Origin: Pyrrhoderma lamaoense
Taxonomy: Eukaryota > Basidiomycota > Agaricomycetes > Hymenochaetales > Hymenochaetaceae
Assembly: GCA_002794735.1 (NCBI GenBank)
Contig: NBAZ01000001.1
Span: 1,302,001-1,366,000, forward strand
Reading direction: 5' to 3'
DNA length: 64,000 nucleotides
This document shows positions 23,441 to 35,503 of this stretch, piece by piece; the stretch's first letter is position 1, and every line of letters begins with the position of its first letter. The notes beneath the pieces are model-generated. The model saw only the letters and a program-made list of their open reading frames with translations. It had not been told where the DNA came from and made no database searches. The translations under genes and the position numbers were made by a program.

Positions 23441-23668
23441 TATGCCCGTTTACAATCTACTGTGACGGTTTCTTATCAAGGGAAGAATATGGCGGTGCTT
23501 TGTTGCCTCACTACATTTATACAAACATGGGACACTTGATTACAGTGAAAATATGACCGCATACGGCCTGATCACAATGTGAAAGAATGCTCACATGATG
23601 CTCACTAGTCTACAACTGGGACTCTATTTCTATTTCTACTGCTCTGTTACTGTATTCATCTGATCTAT

Positions 23669-24211
23669 TTAAGAGAACTCCTCATAAAAGTATATAGAAG
23701 GGGGCTAAAGTATGGATAGGTTAGCTTTGAAGGGATAAAAGAAGTTTGCAACTCACTCCATCCAAGATTTCATCCGCCACAGCTATGAAGGATTTGAATT
23801 CTTCAAACTCTCTGTGCCTGAAGTACGGATTATTATATCAATCGAACATACTAGAAGTGGGAATTATTTACCTATCAAGGGCAGCTTTATCGGCATATCT
23901 AACGAATGTATGCGTGGGATCAGAGACAGTGAAATAGGTCAAGCGCTATTCGACATACTCTTCAAAGACAGAAAAATCATCTCCAGCCCTACTTGTTCTG
24001 TACGTCAGACACTTTGGGGCAGCATCTGATTCTGCAACAGCTCGTATGGCGGCCAGCTTCTGTTGGACTAAATCCGCCTTACCAGGCTTGGCTTTAAGCT
24101 TGATTACAGATCAGAATAAAAGTAAATATCTTAGATAGATATGATACACAAAGAACGTACTGTTGCTAGTAGGATAAATTTTGATTTAAAGCTGTCCGGA
24201 GGTGAACTCAT
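23669..24211 (-). CDS. ABM-domain protein, copy 1
   Basis: Five exons (24211-24161, 24098-23959, 23898-23872, 23817-23757, 23704-23669) give 104 residues. It reads FILLATLKAKPGKADLVQQ, then CLTYRTSRAGDDFSVFEEY, ADKAALDRHREFEEFKSF and ends YFYEEFS. The last three exons match copy 2 in phase, and two of them in length (27 and 61 bases). The first intron falls one residue and one phase away in the two copies. Its start lies 111 bases from the divergent CDK11 start, so the two share a promoter region. Catalytic function is not known. Confidence 0.85.
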
Positions 24212-24322
24212 ATTGTTTCTTCTGTTGGGGTGCAGAGGGACCTCACAATCTTGGTATTTAATAATTTATATGTTATGAGCTCTTGTGTTATCAACAGTCA
24301 CATCGCTGAGTAAGAATTTGAT

Positions 24323-25847
24323 ATGAGTAAGACAACTCTGACTGTAACCTCGATGACTGATACTTCTGGACCATCAACCCCGAATTCTCGGAAGAGGTCA
24401 AAATGGGATATCGTTGAAGATGACCCTAAAGATAATTCGGGGGAACTCAGTCTGATCAAGAAACGCCCCAAAATCAAGAATTTGCGACAACATGAACCAA
24501 TCGTGGCTCCTGAACCGGTTTTGTCAGTGCCGCAAAATTTGTCACACAGTAGATTCGTTCCGCCGCGAACACAGCACCCTGCTATCGCACCTTCGCGTTA
24601 TGTTCATTCTTATGAGCGACTGAACCAAATAGAGGAAGGAACATATGGTGTGGTCTTCCGAGCCCGTGACAAACAAACAGGCGAGATCGTTGCTTTGAAA
24701 AGACTAAAACTTGATGAAGAAAAATATGGATTTCCTATAACCTCTTTACGCGAAATAAACGCTTTGATTGCATGCCGACACGAGAATGTTGTAGGAATAC
24801 GTGAAGTAGTTGTTGGAGAGACATTAACTCAGTGCGTGCGTCGTTGCTTCTTGCTGGGCCCTGACAGAAAGGCGTCACACAGGTTCAATACACCAACGGC
24901 TATTGACGGCATAGAGTATTCATTGTCATGGACTTTATTGAACATGACTTAAAGTCTCTTCTTACTTTAATGCCCCAACCTTTTCTTCAATCCGAAGTCA
25001 AGACTCTTATGCATCAGCTATTATCTGCAGTGGCTCACTGTCACCAAAACTGGATCTTGCACCGTGACTTGAAAACTAGCAACTTACTCATGAATAATCG
25101 TGGGACGATCAAAGTTGCAGATTTTGGACTCGCCCGTAGATTTGGTGATCCAGTAGGTTTGGGTGGCATGACGCAGCTAGTCGTGACCCTGTGGTACAGG
25201 TATGAAATAACACCAATGTATCAAATACTTGCTTAACACAATCTCAGAGCTCCAGAGATACTGCTCGGTGCAACTACATATTCAACTGCTATTGATATGT
25301 GGTCCGTTGGCTGTATTTTGGGAGAACTTATTTTAAAAGAACCGGTATTTCAAGCGAAAAATGAAATGGATCTTATTTCAATGATATTCAAGCTGCTTGG
25401 ACCCCCTACCCCTAATTCATGGCCGGGTTACTCATCCTTACCCTTGGCAAAGTCACTTTCTCTACCTGTCATACATTCCCCGCAGTTCCATCACAAATTT
25501 CCATTTTTGTCACAAAATGGTCTTGATCTTCTATCAAAATTATTAACATATGACCCAGATGATCGAATCAGTGCCGTCGAAGCTTTGAAACACCCTTGGT
25601 TCAAGTATGTCTACATCACTCTTTGATCAATATAGTTGGTACCAATAACACCTAATTTTATACAGGGAATCACCCTTACCAAAACATCCAGATCTGTTCA
25701 GTTCATTCCCTTCAGTAGCCGCGGGAGATAAGTAAGTACTCTCATATACTCAATCGATATACATACATAACTCATTTTATTTCAAGACCTCGGAAGAAGC
25801 CAGATAGTCCTTCAGCCCCACTTGGGCAGCAGGTTACCAATCATTAA
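24323..25847 (+). CDS. CDK11: Cyclin-dependent kinase CDK11 (PITSLRE) family
   Basis: Five exons (24323-24831, 24915-25199, 25248-25604, 25666-25731, 25787-25847) encode 425 residues. Kinase motifs: glycine loop [14 protein letters not shown], catalytic Lys in [12 protein letters not shown], the C-helix PITSLRE that names the family, [32 protein letters not shown], and [12 protein letters not shown]. The N-terminal 90 residues are polar with a basic [12 protein letters not shown] nuclear signal. Short basic tail RKKPDS. CDK11 kinases act in splicing and transcription; the cyclin partner is cyclin L by family knowledge. Confidence 0.95.
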
Positions 25848-25933
25848 CAGACCAAGATATACCATAGATTAAAGGTTGCTATTTGTAACATATCTGCTAA
25901 TAGTATTATAATTGATATTAAATTGGAATCCGT

Positions 25934-27484
25934 CTAAGTTATCCAAGAATTTATCATCGACCGGAAGTGCTCAAATTGACTCCTAGTGCTGATCATATCT
26001 TTGTTTTTATTATAAAATCTTCGTACATCATCTGGGTAGAAATGGGTATCTGTTGCAATTTTGTTTAATTCCTACAAGGCGTCAGCAAAAGCCATTTGTT
26101 CTCTCGCAGCATCTACTTACCGAGTCCACAGGATCTTGAGTTCCAAAATCTGCAGCAAATTCAGTGCCTGTTCTGAACGAAGGTCCAGCTCCGTTTTGAG
26201 GTTGATCCCTAGTTAATAGAAAAGTGCGATATGTCCCATCTGAGAGTTTCTGTCTTTTGTACGCATCCATATTCGAAGAATCATGCCTACTAGGTGCCCA
26301 ACTAGGTGCGGGGTCGTTTCCCTCACGAATAGGAAACTCGTCTTGATTATTCCCCGCACCGCCAAGATCTAAAACGTCGCTCGAGGCTTCTCTCTTTCGT
26401 CGATTGCGACGTGGATGAGATCCCTCATTCAACTTATTCAACTTAAATTGTCCAAATTGTGCATTGTCAGGCAGAACGGCTCCGTTAGCTTGAGCATTGC
26501 TGACAATTGCCGCTATATGTTGATCAAGCCTCTCAGCATTTTTCTTGTAACGCTCTCTCCATGATTGCCAAGTATGTCTCCCTGCCCATGCGTATTCCGG
26601 TTGATCAGCCTATTATATGAGAGTTAGCTTCAGGGAAGATCTAATTTCTGGGCCACCCACCCTTGAGACGAGTTCTTGGTAGATCTTATTTCCTGTTCGT
26701 CCCCCAGATTCTTTGAAAGGTATAACGCTGGCAATCCAGTTGCACAGATGTATTTCATCTTCTTCACTGAAAGGTGTACGCCTATGGGAAACACTCAGAA
26801 ATCTTTAGTATGATAATTCAATATAAAAGCGTACTCATCACCAGTCCTACGTCCTCCAGGATTGCGTATTGTGTTTGGGGTATGGAATAGATAATTTTGC
26901 GAGATACATCGTTCGACCCAGTGTAAGTTTTCGACAAATCTAGTTTCACTTCCTTGGTGTTCTTTGCGCAGTTCCTTGAATTCTTCGACTTCAGGACTTG
27001 CAACAATGACGGTAGCATCCTTTGATGATGTTGTTAGTTCACCCCCGTGTATCTATGAGATGCATATGAGTTATAGACTGAACCAGTTTCTGAATGACAG
27101 TTATGACAAACCAAAATCAGGTCTGCGAGCTGATCCCTCGTATTTAAGTTTGCGATGCTTTTGTGTAGATGTATCTTTACAGCTCGAGCGTTCTCGACGA
27201 ATATTCGCGGCAAGATCTTCCCTCGAGCTCTACAGATATCAATCCAGGACACTGGAACAAAATATCTCTGCGGTCGCTCATTATCTTGCCACACAGCAAT
27301 CAAGCGAGCAGCTTCCGGGGTGTCTGGTTTAATCACGACGTAACCACGAATCGGGACCTTTTCCACAACTAAACCCCTGAATCCTGAATTTTTGGTTACA
27401 TTGACGAGTTGACTCTCAAATAATAGAATTATTAGAAAGAAAAACGTACTCGTATGTTGTTCTCAATGTTGGTTCGTAAGTCAT
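25934..27484 (-). CDS. RAP1: Rap1-like telomere protein (BRCT + Rap1 Myb)
   Basis: Starts ATG at 27484 with a short first exon (MTYEPTLRTTY). A BRCT-like N-terminal region follows (LVVEKVPIRGYVVI, RPQRYFVPVSWIDICRA, then HWVERCISQNYLF). The Rap1 Myb domain reads EIHLCNWIASVIPFKES, GGRTGNKIYQELVSR, and AGRHTWQSWRERYKKNAERL. A basic, disordered linker and a helical C-terminal domain (FYPDDVRRFYNKNKDM) end at 25934. Rap1 binds telomere DNA or its TRF partner in shelterin. The order BRCT, Myb, C-terminal helices is that of fungal Rap1. Several 50-60 base introns; the BRCT junctions are approximate. Confidence 0.8.
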
Positions 27485-27876
27485 CCGGAAGGTCCTTTTG
27501 AATGAAAAATTTTAGGGGGCGCCGTCACTTTCAAATAACTAGAGAGTAGTGCTGTAAGTAAATAAAACAAGCGGTACAAAGTAAGGTCAAGTATACCATT
27601 ACTATTTCGATTGTTTGGGTTAGGGTCCAAGTATCCTGGGGTAATTATTGTATGGTTTATCCTCGTGAGAACTTTACCACCCAATTTTGGTAAGTCTAGC
27701 CACACATAAGGAAGGGAAAATCCGATTAATGAACCCATATGGTCACATTTTTATTCCTCCCTCAAAAAAAAATAGGTTTCTATATATCACTCAATATGTA
27801 GCCAAGAAAAAATATTGCTAATATTCATGCATCTTATCAAATAGCCCATTTTTTGTGCGTCCGCTAGCAACATAAA
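27485..27876. other. Non-coding gap between two minus-strand genes
   Basis: About 390 bases: the promoter of RAP1 and the 3' flank of the dehydrogenase gene. Only short, unlikely ORFs occur and no element was recognised. Confidence 0.4.
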
Positions 27877-29762
27877 CTATTCAAGAACTTTTCCTGGATT
27901 CATAATTCCGCGTTCATCGAAGAGATTTTTAACCTTTTTCATCCATTCCCTGCTTATACTATTTTTAGAATACTGTAAAGCGTGTGTTTTCATCGCACCA
28001 ATCCCGTGTTCGGCAGATACTGAACCGTTGTAACTCGCTACAAGAAAATAAGCATGAAAAATATAATATATATATAGTTGTTACTTACCAACAAGCTCAT
28101 ATACAAATGGTTCCAAAGCTTTTTGGACTTCTTCGGAATACTGGTCAGAGACAATGTTCAGATGTAAATTTCCTGATTAATAAGAAAAAGAACTGGTGTA
28201 AGAAGATATTCATAAATAAAGAAAAAAAACGATGTGTGGTACCATCTCCGACGTGTCCGTAGCCAACTACATATCTAACGGCTCCTTCTCGTAGAACACC
28301 TTTCTCCCTAAGATGCTCCCGTGTAGTATCGACAACGTCCTTGAAAGAGGCAAGTGGGATGGAAATATCATATTTATACGCTTTTCCCTCTTTTGAAATA
28401 GCTTCTGTGATTCCTTCACGGAGAGCCCATAATGAAGCAAATTGAGCAGGAGATTGTGAGAGCACACCGGTGTTGATTAACGGTTCCTCTGCCTCCATCA
28501 ATGTCTCAAGTAGCTCATTGAGTTTCTAAGACGTTTCATGAGTATCAAGCAGTCGGCTAGGACAACATAATGCTCGAAACCGACCTCTTCGTCATGCTCA
28601 CGTTTACCTCCGCTCGTCTCAATCAAAATGAAGCACTCGGAATCGGCTATTTCGTCGTCATCCAAAGCTTTACCTTGTCCATGCTTAACAGCAAGATTGT
28701 ATGCTTGACGGTCAATATACTCAAAGGCTGACAGAATCTCCGAAAGCTGTTGCTTAACCTTCGTGAAGAGGGGTACAACATTTTTATAGGACGGGAGGGC
28801 GAGAATCAAATTATTCGTTGCCTTAGGAGCAGGGGCAGTTAGTATGGAAACTGCAGTTATAACTCCTAGCGTGCCTTCTGCACCGATAAATAGCTGTTTA
28901 AGGTCATAGCCTAAAGTATATATTATTACGAATATTAAAGCAAAGGTAAAGCAAAACAATTCACCAGTGTTGTCCTTACGCAGTTGAGATAATTGGTCTA
29001 GAATGGTACCATCAGGGAGAACAACCTCCAGACCTAATACGGTCCCATGTAATGAACCATATCGCAAGAGACGGAGCCCTCCAGCGTTGGTCGCGACATT
29101 CCCACCGATCATGCAACTATTCTTAAGTATGAAAAAGCAGAATTATTATCCACAACAAGATACGTGCCTTCCTTTTGCTCCCAGATCAAGAGGCATGATA
29201 TATCCATGCGGGGAAATATATTCAGACAGTGATTCAAGGATGCAACCGGCGTCAGCGACCAGAACACCTATTATGGATCAAATTTAAGCAAGCTTATACT
29301 GAGGCCAGGATATGATAATTATGCCAGGTACTCACCAGTCACTGGATCAAATGAGCGTATGCGTGTCATATTACCCAAGCTTAGAATTAGTTCATCTCGT
29401 AAAGGGACGCTTCCGCCCACAAGACCCGTGTTTCCGCCTTGAGGTACGATACCAATGCGATTCTCCCAGCACCATTTTACGATTTCGCTGACCTCTTGCG
29501 TTGTCTTTGGTTTTAGTACTGTAGTAGACCTTCCGCTGTACTTCCCCATCCAATCTTTATTATAAATTGAAAGCTCATCTGGAGATAAAGAGATCGGGGG
29601 AAGAGTGGAAAGGATACTTGGTTCAGGGAGAATACTCTTAAAGTACGAGAGGTCTTTCTCTGAAACGGGCCTTAAGTTAGCCAAAGCTTTGGCTGAAGTG
29701 CTTGCATATCGTCGTGAATAGCACGTGCGGAGCTGACGAGCAGCTAAATGGGAAAGAGACAT
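27877..29762 (-). CDS. DLD2: D-2-hydroxyglutarate dehydrogenase, mitochondrial (Dld2/Aip2 type)
   Basis: The N-terminus [20 protein letters not shown] is a probable mitochondrial targeting peptide (Arg-rich, no acids). The FAD-binding PCMH domain has [16 protein letters not shown] and the signature [14 protein letters not shown], then [20 protein letters not shown] and GAEGTLGVI. The C-terminal half has the conserved substrate/metal segment YGHVGDGNLHLN (spliced near 28240) and [10 protein letters not shown]. The family oxidises D-2-hydroxyglutarate (and often D-lactate) and passes electrons on; wording of the loop is closer to D2HGDH than to classical D-lactate dehydrogenase. It diverges from POM152 with 149 bases between start codons. 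Confidence 0.92.
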
Positions 29763-29911
29763 AGCTCTACTAGCAAGGTCCTAGCAAATTCATTACGGAA
29801 ACTAGCTTATAATTTTATTAGACGCGTAGCACGTGACAAATTCGCGTCACTGAGTTTCTTCTTCACCGATAAAGTATTCTTTCTTCCTTAAACTTGAAAT
29901 CCACAACGATA
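29763..29911. promoter_or_regulatory. Compact bidirectional promoter with CACGTG and ACGCGT
   Basis: The 149-base gap between two divergent ATG codons. It has a perfect CACGTG E-box at 29830-29835 and an ACGCGT (MluI-box-like) site at 29822-29827, with TTCGCGTCAC just after. In yeasts CACGTG is bound by bHLH factors and ACGCGT by the MBF cell-cycle factor; action here is inference. Confidence 0.5.
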
Positions 29912-32900
29912 ATGTCGAGCGCAAGTCCGCTTGCCTCGGCAAGAAGACCTTCAACTGATCGCTCTCATGAACCACTAATCTCAGAGTCATTCATTGACGC
30001 GCCATCACAGCGATTATACATTCTTAGTATTGGTTTACTCTGTCAGGTGGGTCAATCTGGAATTGTTACACCAAGGACGTGGCTTATAGTTCGAAATTAT
30101 AGGCTGTCAAAATTTTCGACTGGCTTCACAGTCTTGTGGCAGAACGAACCACGAACCTAACAATCAAGTGGATTTTCGTTGATGTACTTTTTTGCCTTGT
30201 CCTCAAAAGACTTCGCATACCTAGGCTGAATTATGCAAGCACTGCCGTTATTCTTCAGGTTCTCTCACTATGTCTATTCGACGGTATACTATTCGGTACT
30301 ATCCACGTACGATATCTCTCACTTAAGTTTCTTTCGATTGTTAATGAACTACTGCTTAGGTTGGCGTTTCGTCGTATTCATTATCATCTTCTGCCAGAAA
30401 TTTCTGTAAGTATTATATCCTACAAACAAACTTCCAAACCATTCTGAAAGAGATTCTGAAGATCGTAAAGAGCTCTCTACAAGTGGAAGAATGATCAATA
30501 TTCGAGATTTGTTCTATGCAGATGATCATTTGAAGGGAGAACATACTGTACGAATGTCACCCATCAGGTATTGATTAGTTTTACACTATATCTCAGCTTC
30601 CTTAGCCAACTTATTTTTTTAACAAAAAAAAGCACTGCGAAACTGAATCCGGGAGGGACATCGTTTTGTCTCAGCCCATCTACGAACATCGTTTTTGTTC
30701 CTGTATTATTGAACAACACCAAACCTCAGACTATACGCTATACTTTATCTCATCTGGGATCTGAAAGGGTAGATTTTGTTGATATAGGCCCTAAGGAGCT
30801 ACGCTCTATTGAACTTCATGTTCAAAACTCTCTTCAACTGGCCAAATCAACTAGTCCCATTGATGAACAAGATAGCGAGGTGGATTGGGATGGCGATGAT
30901 GAGGACATTCACTCAAGGCAGGGAAATCTTATTGGGTCGCCGCTTGCGATGCAGGAACTCGAGAAGTCGCAGGCCATCTCATATATTAAAGTCACAAAAC
31001 CCGGGATTGTGCGCCTTGAACGTGTTGAAGACGAGCAGAAGAAAACATTGGCACGCATTTTCCCGAGTGAAGTAGCTGTTGCCCCCTGCCCACAGGCAGA
31101 GTTTTTACCAGATAATCTCACAAAAGGATCATCTATACGATGCGTAGGTTCAAAGGAAGAGCTTTCGATCAAGATGTTTGGCATACCCCCAATGAGCTTA
31201 AAATGGCATCGTAATATCAACGGGAGGCAAGAACATTTTTCTATAGAAAGAATTGAAGGCGAACCCGATGTATGTCAATTACAAACATTCATTTTCTCAT
31301 CTCTTAAGCTTCTTTTAGAAACAAAATCAAGTGAATGAGCTTCGTGTCCCACTGGATATGATTCTTGATATTCCGGGTGCACATGAATATACTCTTGATT
31401 CTATAACCGATGGATTTGGTAACCTTCGTTACCTATCATCCTTGGCAATGCCCTCAAAAAGTGATATAAAGGATTTGCCTCTTCCAAAAAGTACGACGCG
31501 CTCAGCCACAGTTCTTAGACGTGCGGCCATGTCGTTTAAGGACTGTGCCCCGGGGAAGCCTGCTAGCCTTCTCATTGGAGCCGAAACTCCACTATCAATT
31601 TCTGCTCGTGAATTCGATTCTTTGGACGGCCCATGGGAGGTCAAACTTCAGTATCAACCCCAGTCTTCTGAACTGAATAAGAAAGGGGTCTCAAAGCCGT
31701 GGACAAAATCGTTGACTACACCTCCGGGGAAATCACAGCTAATTTTACCTGCTAATGCTCCTGGCGAGTACTCGATATTGGGTGTTAAAGGTCAATATTG
31801 CCCCGGAGACGTTTTAAGCCCGGAAATATGTCGTGTAGTTCAACAGCCACTTCCTGCTGCTGAAATAGAATGGAAACGTATACATGAATGGTATGTCTGA
31901 TTATCCTAATCGATTTGTGAAACTAATACCGTCTTTGCACGTAGCTCTGGAGACACCGGGGTCTCAGCATATCTTGTGCTTCAAGGGAAGCCTCCTTTTC
32001 AAGTCTTCTACCAGCAAAAGCGAAATGATGAACAATTCAAGGAACTGTCACGCACCTTCCAAGGCTCTCGAGGGGAAATTATATTGCAACCTCCAGAAAG
32101 TGGGATGTATACGTACAAGTTTACCTCATTGAGTGATGCAAACTATAGACGTATCGATCTCAATGGTCCCGTCATACATCAGACAGTACACCCACTTGCC
32201 TCTGCTAGCTTTGGTAGGCACGAAGGAAGGAAGCAGATAAATAGTTGTTCCGGAAATACCGTTGATGTTGATATAGATTTGCGAGTGGGTTGATTTTTCT
32301 TTCTTGTCGTTCATTGGTACTGATAGCCCCTGTAGGGTGACGGTCCATGGAGTCTGGAGCTGCAGATAGTTAGCTCGATGGGCTCTGAAACTATGAAAGT
32401 AAATGATCTAAAGAAAAATAGGGAAACAATACAGGTCCCTATACCGCGTACCATCGACGAGGAAGGAGGGACTTTCCAAGTGGATTTAGTTAGTGTTCAG
32501 GACGTTTATAAATGCACAAAAAATCTCGCAGTACCAGGGTTATCGGTCAATGTTCGACGGGTAAAAGTATGTGTGCATATTTTATCTCATCGATAGTATA
32601 ATAATGACCATTGAATCATAGCCTAGTGTCCGTTTCTATTCTTTCGATGGCAAGCGAGAGACAACGATTCTCCAAAACCAGGATGCTAACCTACCTCTTC
32701 GACTAACTGGTGAAGCCGTGAGTCTCCAACACTAAGAGCCAATGTCAACCAGTCTAATGACACTATTTTTGCAGCCCTGGAAAGTTAAATATAAACGTAT
32801 AGACCCAGAAGGACCTATGCGTACAGCACTTCTTACTTCTCCAAACGACATGTTGAAGGTCCAAGAATTTGGTACCTACAAACTGATGGAGGTACGTACG

Positions 32901-34406
32901 CCCCTTATCACTATCAATAGAAGCTGATCTTTGGGCTATGAACCAGGTTATGGATTCTCAATGTCCTGGAACGGTCATTGAATCCGAAGCTACCTTCAAG
33001 GTGGACTGGACTACTCGGCCTAATGTCAGGCTGTCTTCAGACACAAAGGTCTCATTCCAGAGCCATAATGGTTCTTTTATCCGTGCGCCGGTATGTGAAG
33101 GCAAAGATGATTTCGTAGACTTAGTGGTTTCTGGACGCCCACCATACCAGCTCGTGTATAATGTTGCGCGAAATAGTGAAACTGGTGGTACCAAGATTCT
33201 GGATCAGCCTGTCATTAGTAGCGTACAACCTAGAACAAGGATACAACTACTAACTTCTCAGTCGGGGCGTAACTACTATGAGGTCAAACAAGTCGGAGAT
33301 GCAAATTATCCTCTTTCTCAAAACAAGGCTCACTTTATCCCTCGCCAGGATAGGCTGTTGTTTGAACAGGAAGTGATTGGACGTCCTTCTGCATACTTCA
33401 GAAAGATAACACGTCTAAGCCACTGTCTCAGGGATAAATTTGTACCCATCAACGCTTATACTCAAGATGATGTGATAGTACTCGAAGGAAGACCTCCATT
33501 CTACCTTGAGCTTTCAGTCAAGAACCTCGCCGCTAGTGAAGAACATAGGCAAACTGTTGAGCTATGGGAAACGAATTGGAAAATTAGCTTGCCGAACTAC
33601 GAGTTCTCTTCTATTGGCCCTCATCTTGTTACCATTGAATCCGTGAGGGATGCATCATCTTGTGAGCAAGCTGCACAAGACCCACTTAAAAAGTCTATCT
33701 GGGTCGACGTTGCGGAAAGTGCCGCGATTGTGCCGTTTGACCGACGAGAACATTTCTGTGTCGGGGATGTTACCCAGTTCCAATTAGAAGGTATTCCACC
33801 TTGGACTATCAGGTTGGTTGTAACATACGCTCTATTCTATTATATCGACTCAAATTTCTCTTGTTTAGTTACAAGACCAATGGCAAAAATCATGAGCAGA
33901 TAGCAAAACAGTCGCCCTTTTCACTAGTCCAACAATACCCTGGGACGTTCCTGATCACATCCATTTCACATCAACAACAACAATGCAGGACCTCCGTGGA
34001 CAACATTCAGTTAGAGGTTCATGCACTACCTTCAGCCCGCGTCGCGGAGGGGCGCGAAGTCTTAGAAGACATCCACGAAGGGAGCCAAGCACAGATTGTT
34101 TTCACACTTATTGGAGAACCGCCATTCACTTTCACATACCAACGATCAGAACCACCAGCTCGCATGGGTACAAAGCCTGGAAAGGTTCTGGAGACACATA
34201 CCGTTTCGGGTGTAATGAGCCACGAATATTCGATATATTCAGCCCTAGAGGGTATGTCATTGATCCAATTAACTTATCCCTCTTTCAACTTATAACTGAG
34301 ATTACTACTTTATTTAGGAACTTGGACCGTCACCTTCATATCCGACAAATACTGTCGGTATCCCCCAGCACAGCCAGATACTTTAGCAGACAAGGTAAAA
34401 GTTTGA
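29912..34406 (+). CDS. POM152: Nuclear pore membrane protein Pom152
   Basis: Begins with a polar Ser-rich cytosolic tail, then hydrophobic segments around YILSIGLLCQ, KWIFVDVLFCLVL and AVILQVLSLCLFDGILFG, the membrane anchor of Pom152. The long remainder is made of repeated Ig-like beta domains that lie in the nuclear-envelope lumen; each repeat carries lines such as LQGKPPFQVFYQQ, VSGRPPYQLVYNV, LEGRPPFYLELSV, LEGIPPWTI and LIGEPPFTFTYQ (the G-x-PP-[FYW] repeat signature). About ten introns, all GT-AG. The frame is intact. Ends near residues DTLADKVKV; an alternative last splice at GTAAAA (34395) would change only a few residues. Confidence 0.92.
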
Positions 34407-34564
34407 GCTTCAAAAAATGTCATACATACTCCATTGCATTGGGGATTTATTGTTTGTTTTGTCTGTAACATTACTATTTCCTGTCTCTAACATGTAAAGA
34501 GTATACTTATGATCTTAATGCCCTAATCACACAATATTAATGACTAATACGAAAGCTTATGGTA

Positions 34565-34906
34565 CAGTGGTATGACAAAAGTTTTTGCACGTATATTTTT
34601 TGATGTATTTCGCGATTTCCGTACTCAATTTTAATTTTCAACACTTCAAAAAATTCAAGCAACCTTATAATACATTAAGAAATGTTCATGTAAAAAATTA
34701 GACCAGTTTATTAAGTGAGAAGTCGAGAACTCGAAAAATGGGGGCCTCACTATATGCGCAAAAAATGAGCACTTTTTCGACACATTTTGGACCATAGAAA
34801 TTCAACAACTTATTTTTACATTACAAAAATTTGGTATATTATAGATATCTACAATACCTTTCTGGTCTGAATTTATCAGGTTTTTCGGTACATTGTGTGA
34901 GGCTTG
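34565..34906 (+). repeat. Left inverted arm of the fold-back element
   Basis: Matches the reverse complement of 35005-35345 with only scattered changes, e.g. G5 versus G4 in the GGCCTCACT segment and about five changes within the outer 40 bases. Confidence 0.88.
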
Positions 34907-35004
34907 ATGAGATGAAAAAGTTTTATAAAATAAAAATGTGAAAATTTACTAGTAATTTTTCAGAAAAAACACTGTTTTTTACATTTTCAAACTTTCTTGC
35001 CTCA

Positions 35005-35345
35005 CCAAGCCTCACACAATGTACCGAAAAACCTGATAAATTCAGACCAGAAAGGTATTGTAGATATCTATTATATACCAAATTTTTGTAATGTAAAAAT
35101 AAGTTGTTGAATTTCTATGGTCCAAAATGTGTCGAAAAAGTGCTCATTTTTTGCGCATATAGTGAGGCCCCATTTTTCGAGTTCTCGACTTCTCACTTAA
35201 TAAACTGTCTAATTTTTTACATGAACATTTCTTAATGTATTATAAGGTTGCTTGAATTTTTTGAAGTGTTGAAAATTAAAATTGAGTACGGAAATCGCGA
35301 AATACATCAAAAAATAGACGCGCAAAAACTTGTGTCATACCACTG
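35005..35345 (-). repeat. Right inverted arm of the fold-back element
   Basis: Reverse-complement copy of 34565-34906. The inner end begins CAAGCCTCACACAATG. Confidence 0.88.
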
Positions 35346-35503
35346 TACATTCACTTGATTTGAGTCCTATGATCACAACATCTACCTTCTACCTAGTAAG
35401 GCGTTGTCTACGGACCACAGATTTAGACCTGTGCAGATGAGATATAGAACCATTTGTTGACTAGAAGAAAAAATGTTAATGATTGTGGGGTAGGATAGTG
35501 ATT

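Larger units (their letters stand above)
34563..35347. mobile_element. Fold-back MITE with Tc1/mariner-like ends, TA duplication
   Basis: A 781-base element (34565-35345) starts CAGTGGTATGACA and ends with the reverse complement; it is flanked by TA on both sides (34563-34564 and 35346-35347), the target duplication of Tc1/mariner transposons. The two arms, about 340 bases each (34565-34906 and 35005-35345), are nearly perfect inverted copies; the inner 100 bases are a weaker continuation of the same palindrome. There is no transposase ORF, so it can move only with help from an intact element elsewhere. It sits between the 3' end of POM152 and the 3' end of the pyrophosphatase gene. As RNA it would form a very long hairpin. 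Confidence 0.9.

Noticed and set aside
23959..24098. Two alternative exons in ABM copy 1 (LTYRTS and LTYFTVSDPTHT)
   Set aside because: The second LTY stretch lies wholly inside a GTATGT-TTAG intron that matches the intron of copy 2 in position and phase; the similarity is chance.
27877..29762. Call as D-lactate dehydrogenase (cytochrome)
   Set aside because: [14 protein letters not shown] and the C-terminal IGAMK context fit D2HGDH/Dld2 better, although substrate overlap exists.
34400..35350. Search for a transposase in the fold-back element
   Set aside because: No ORF of useful length in any frame between the arms.
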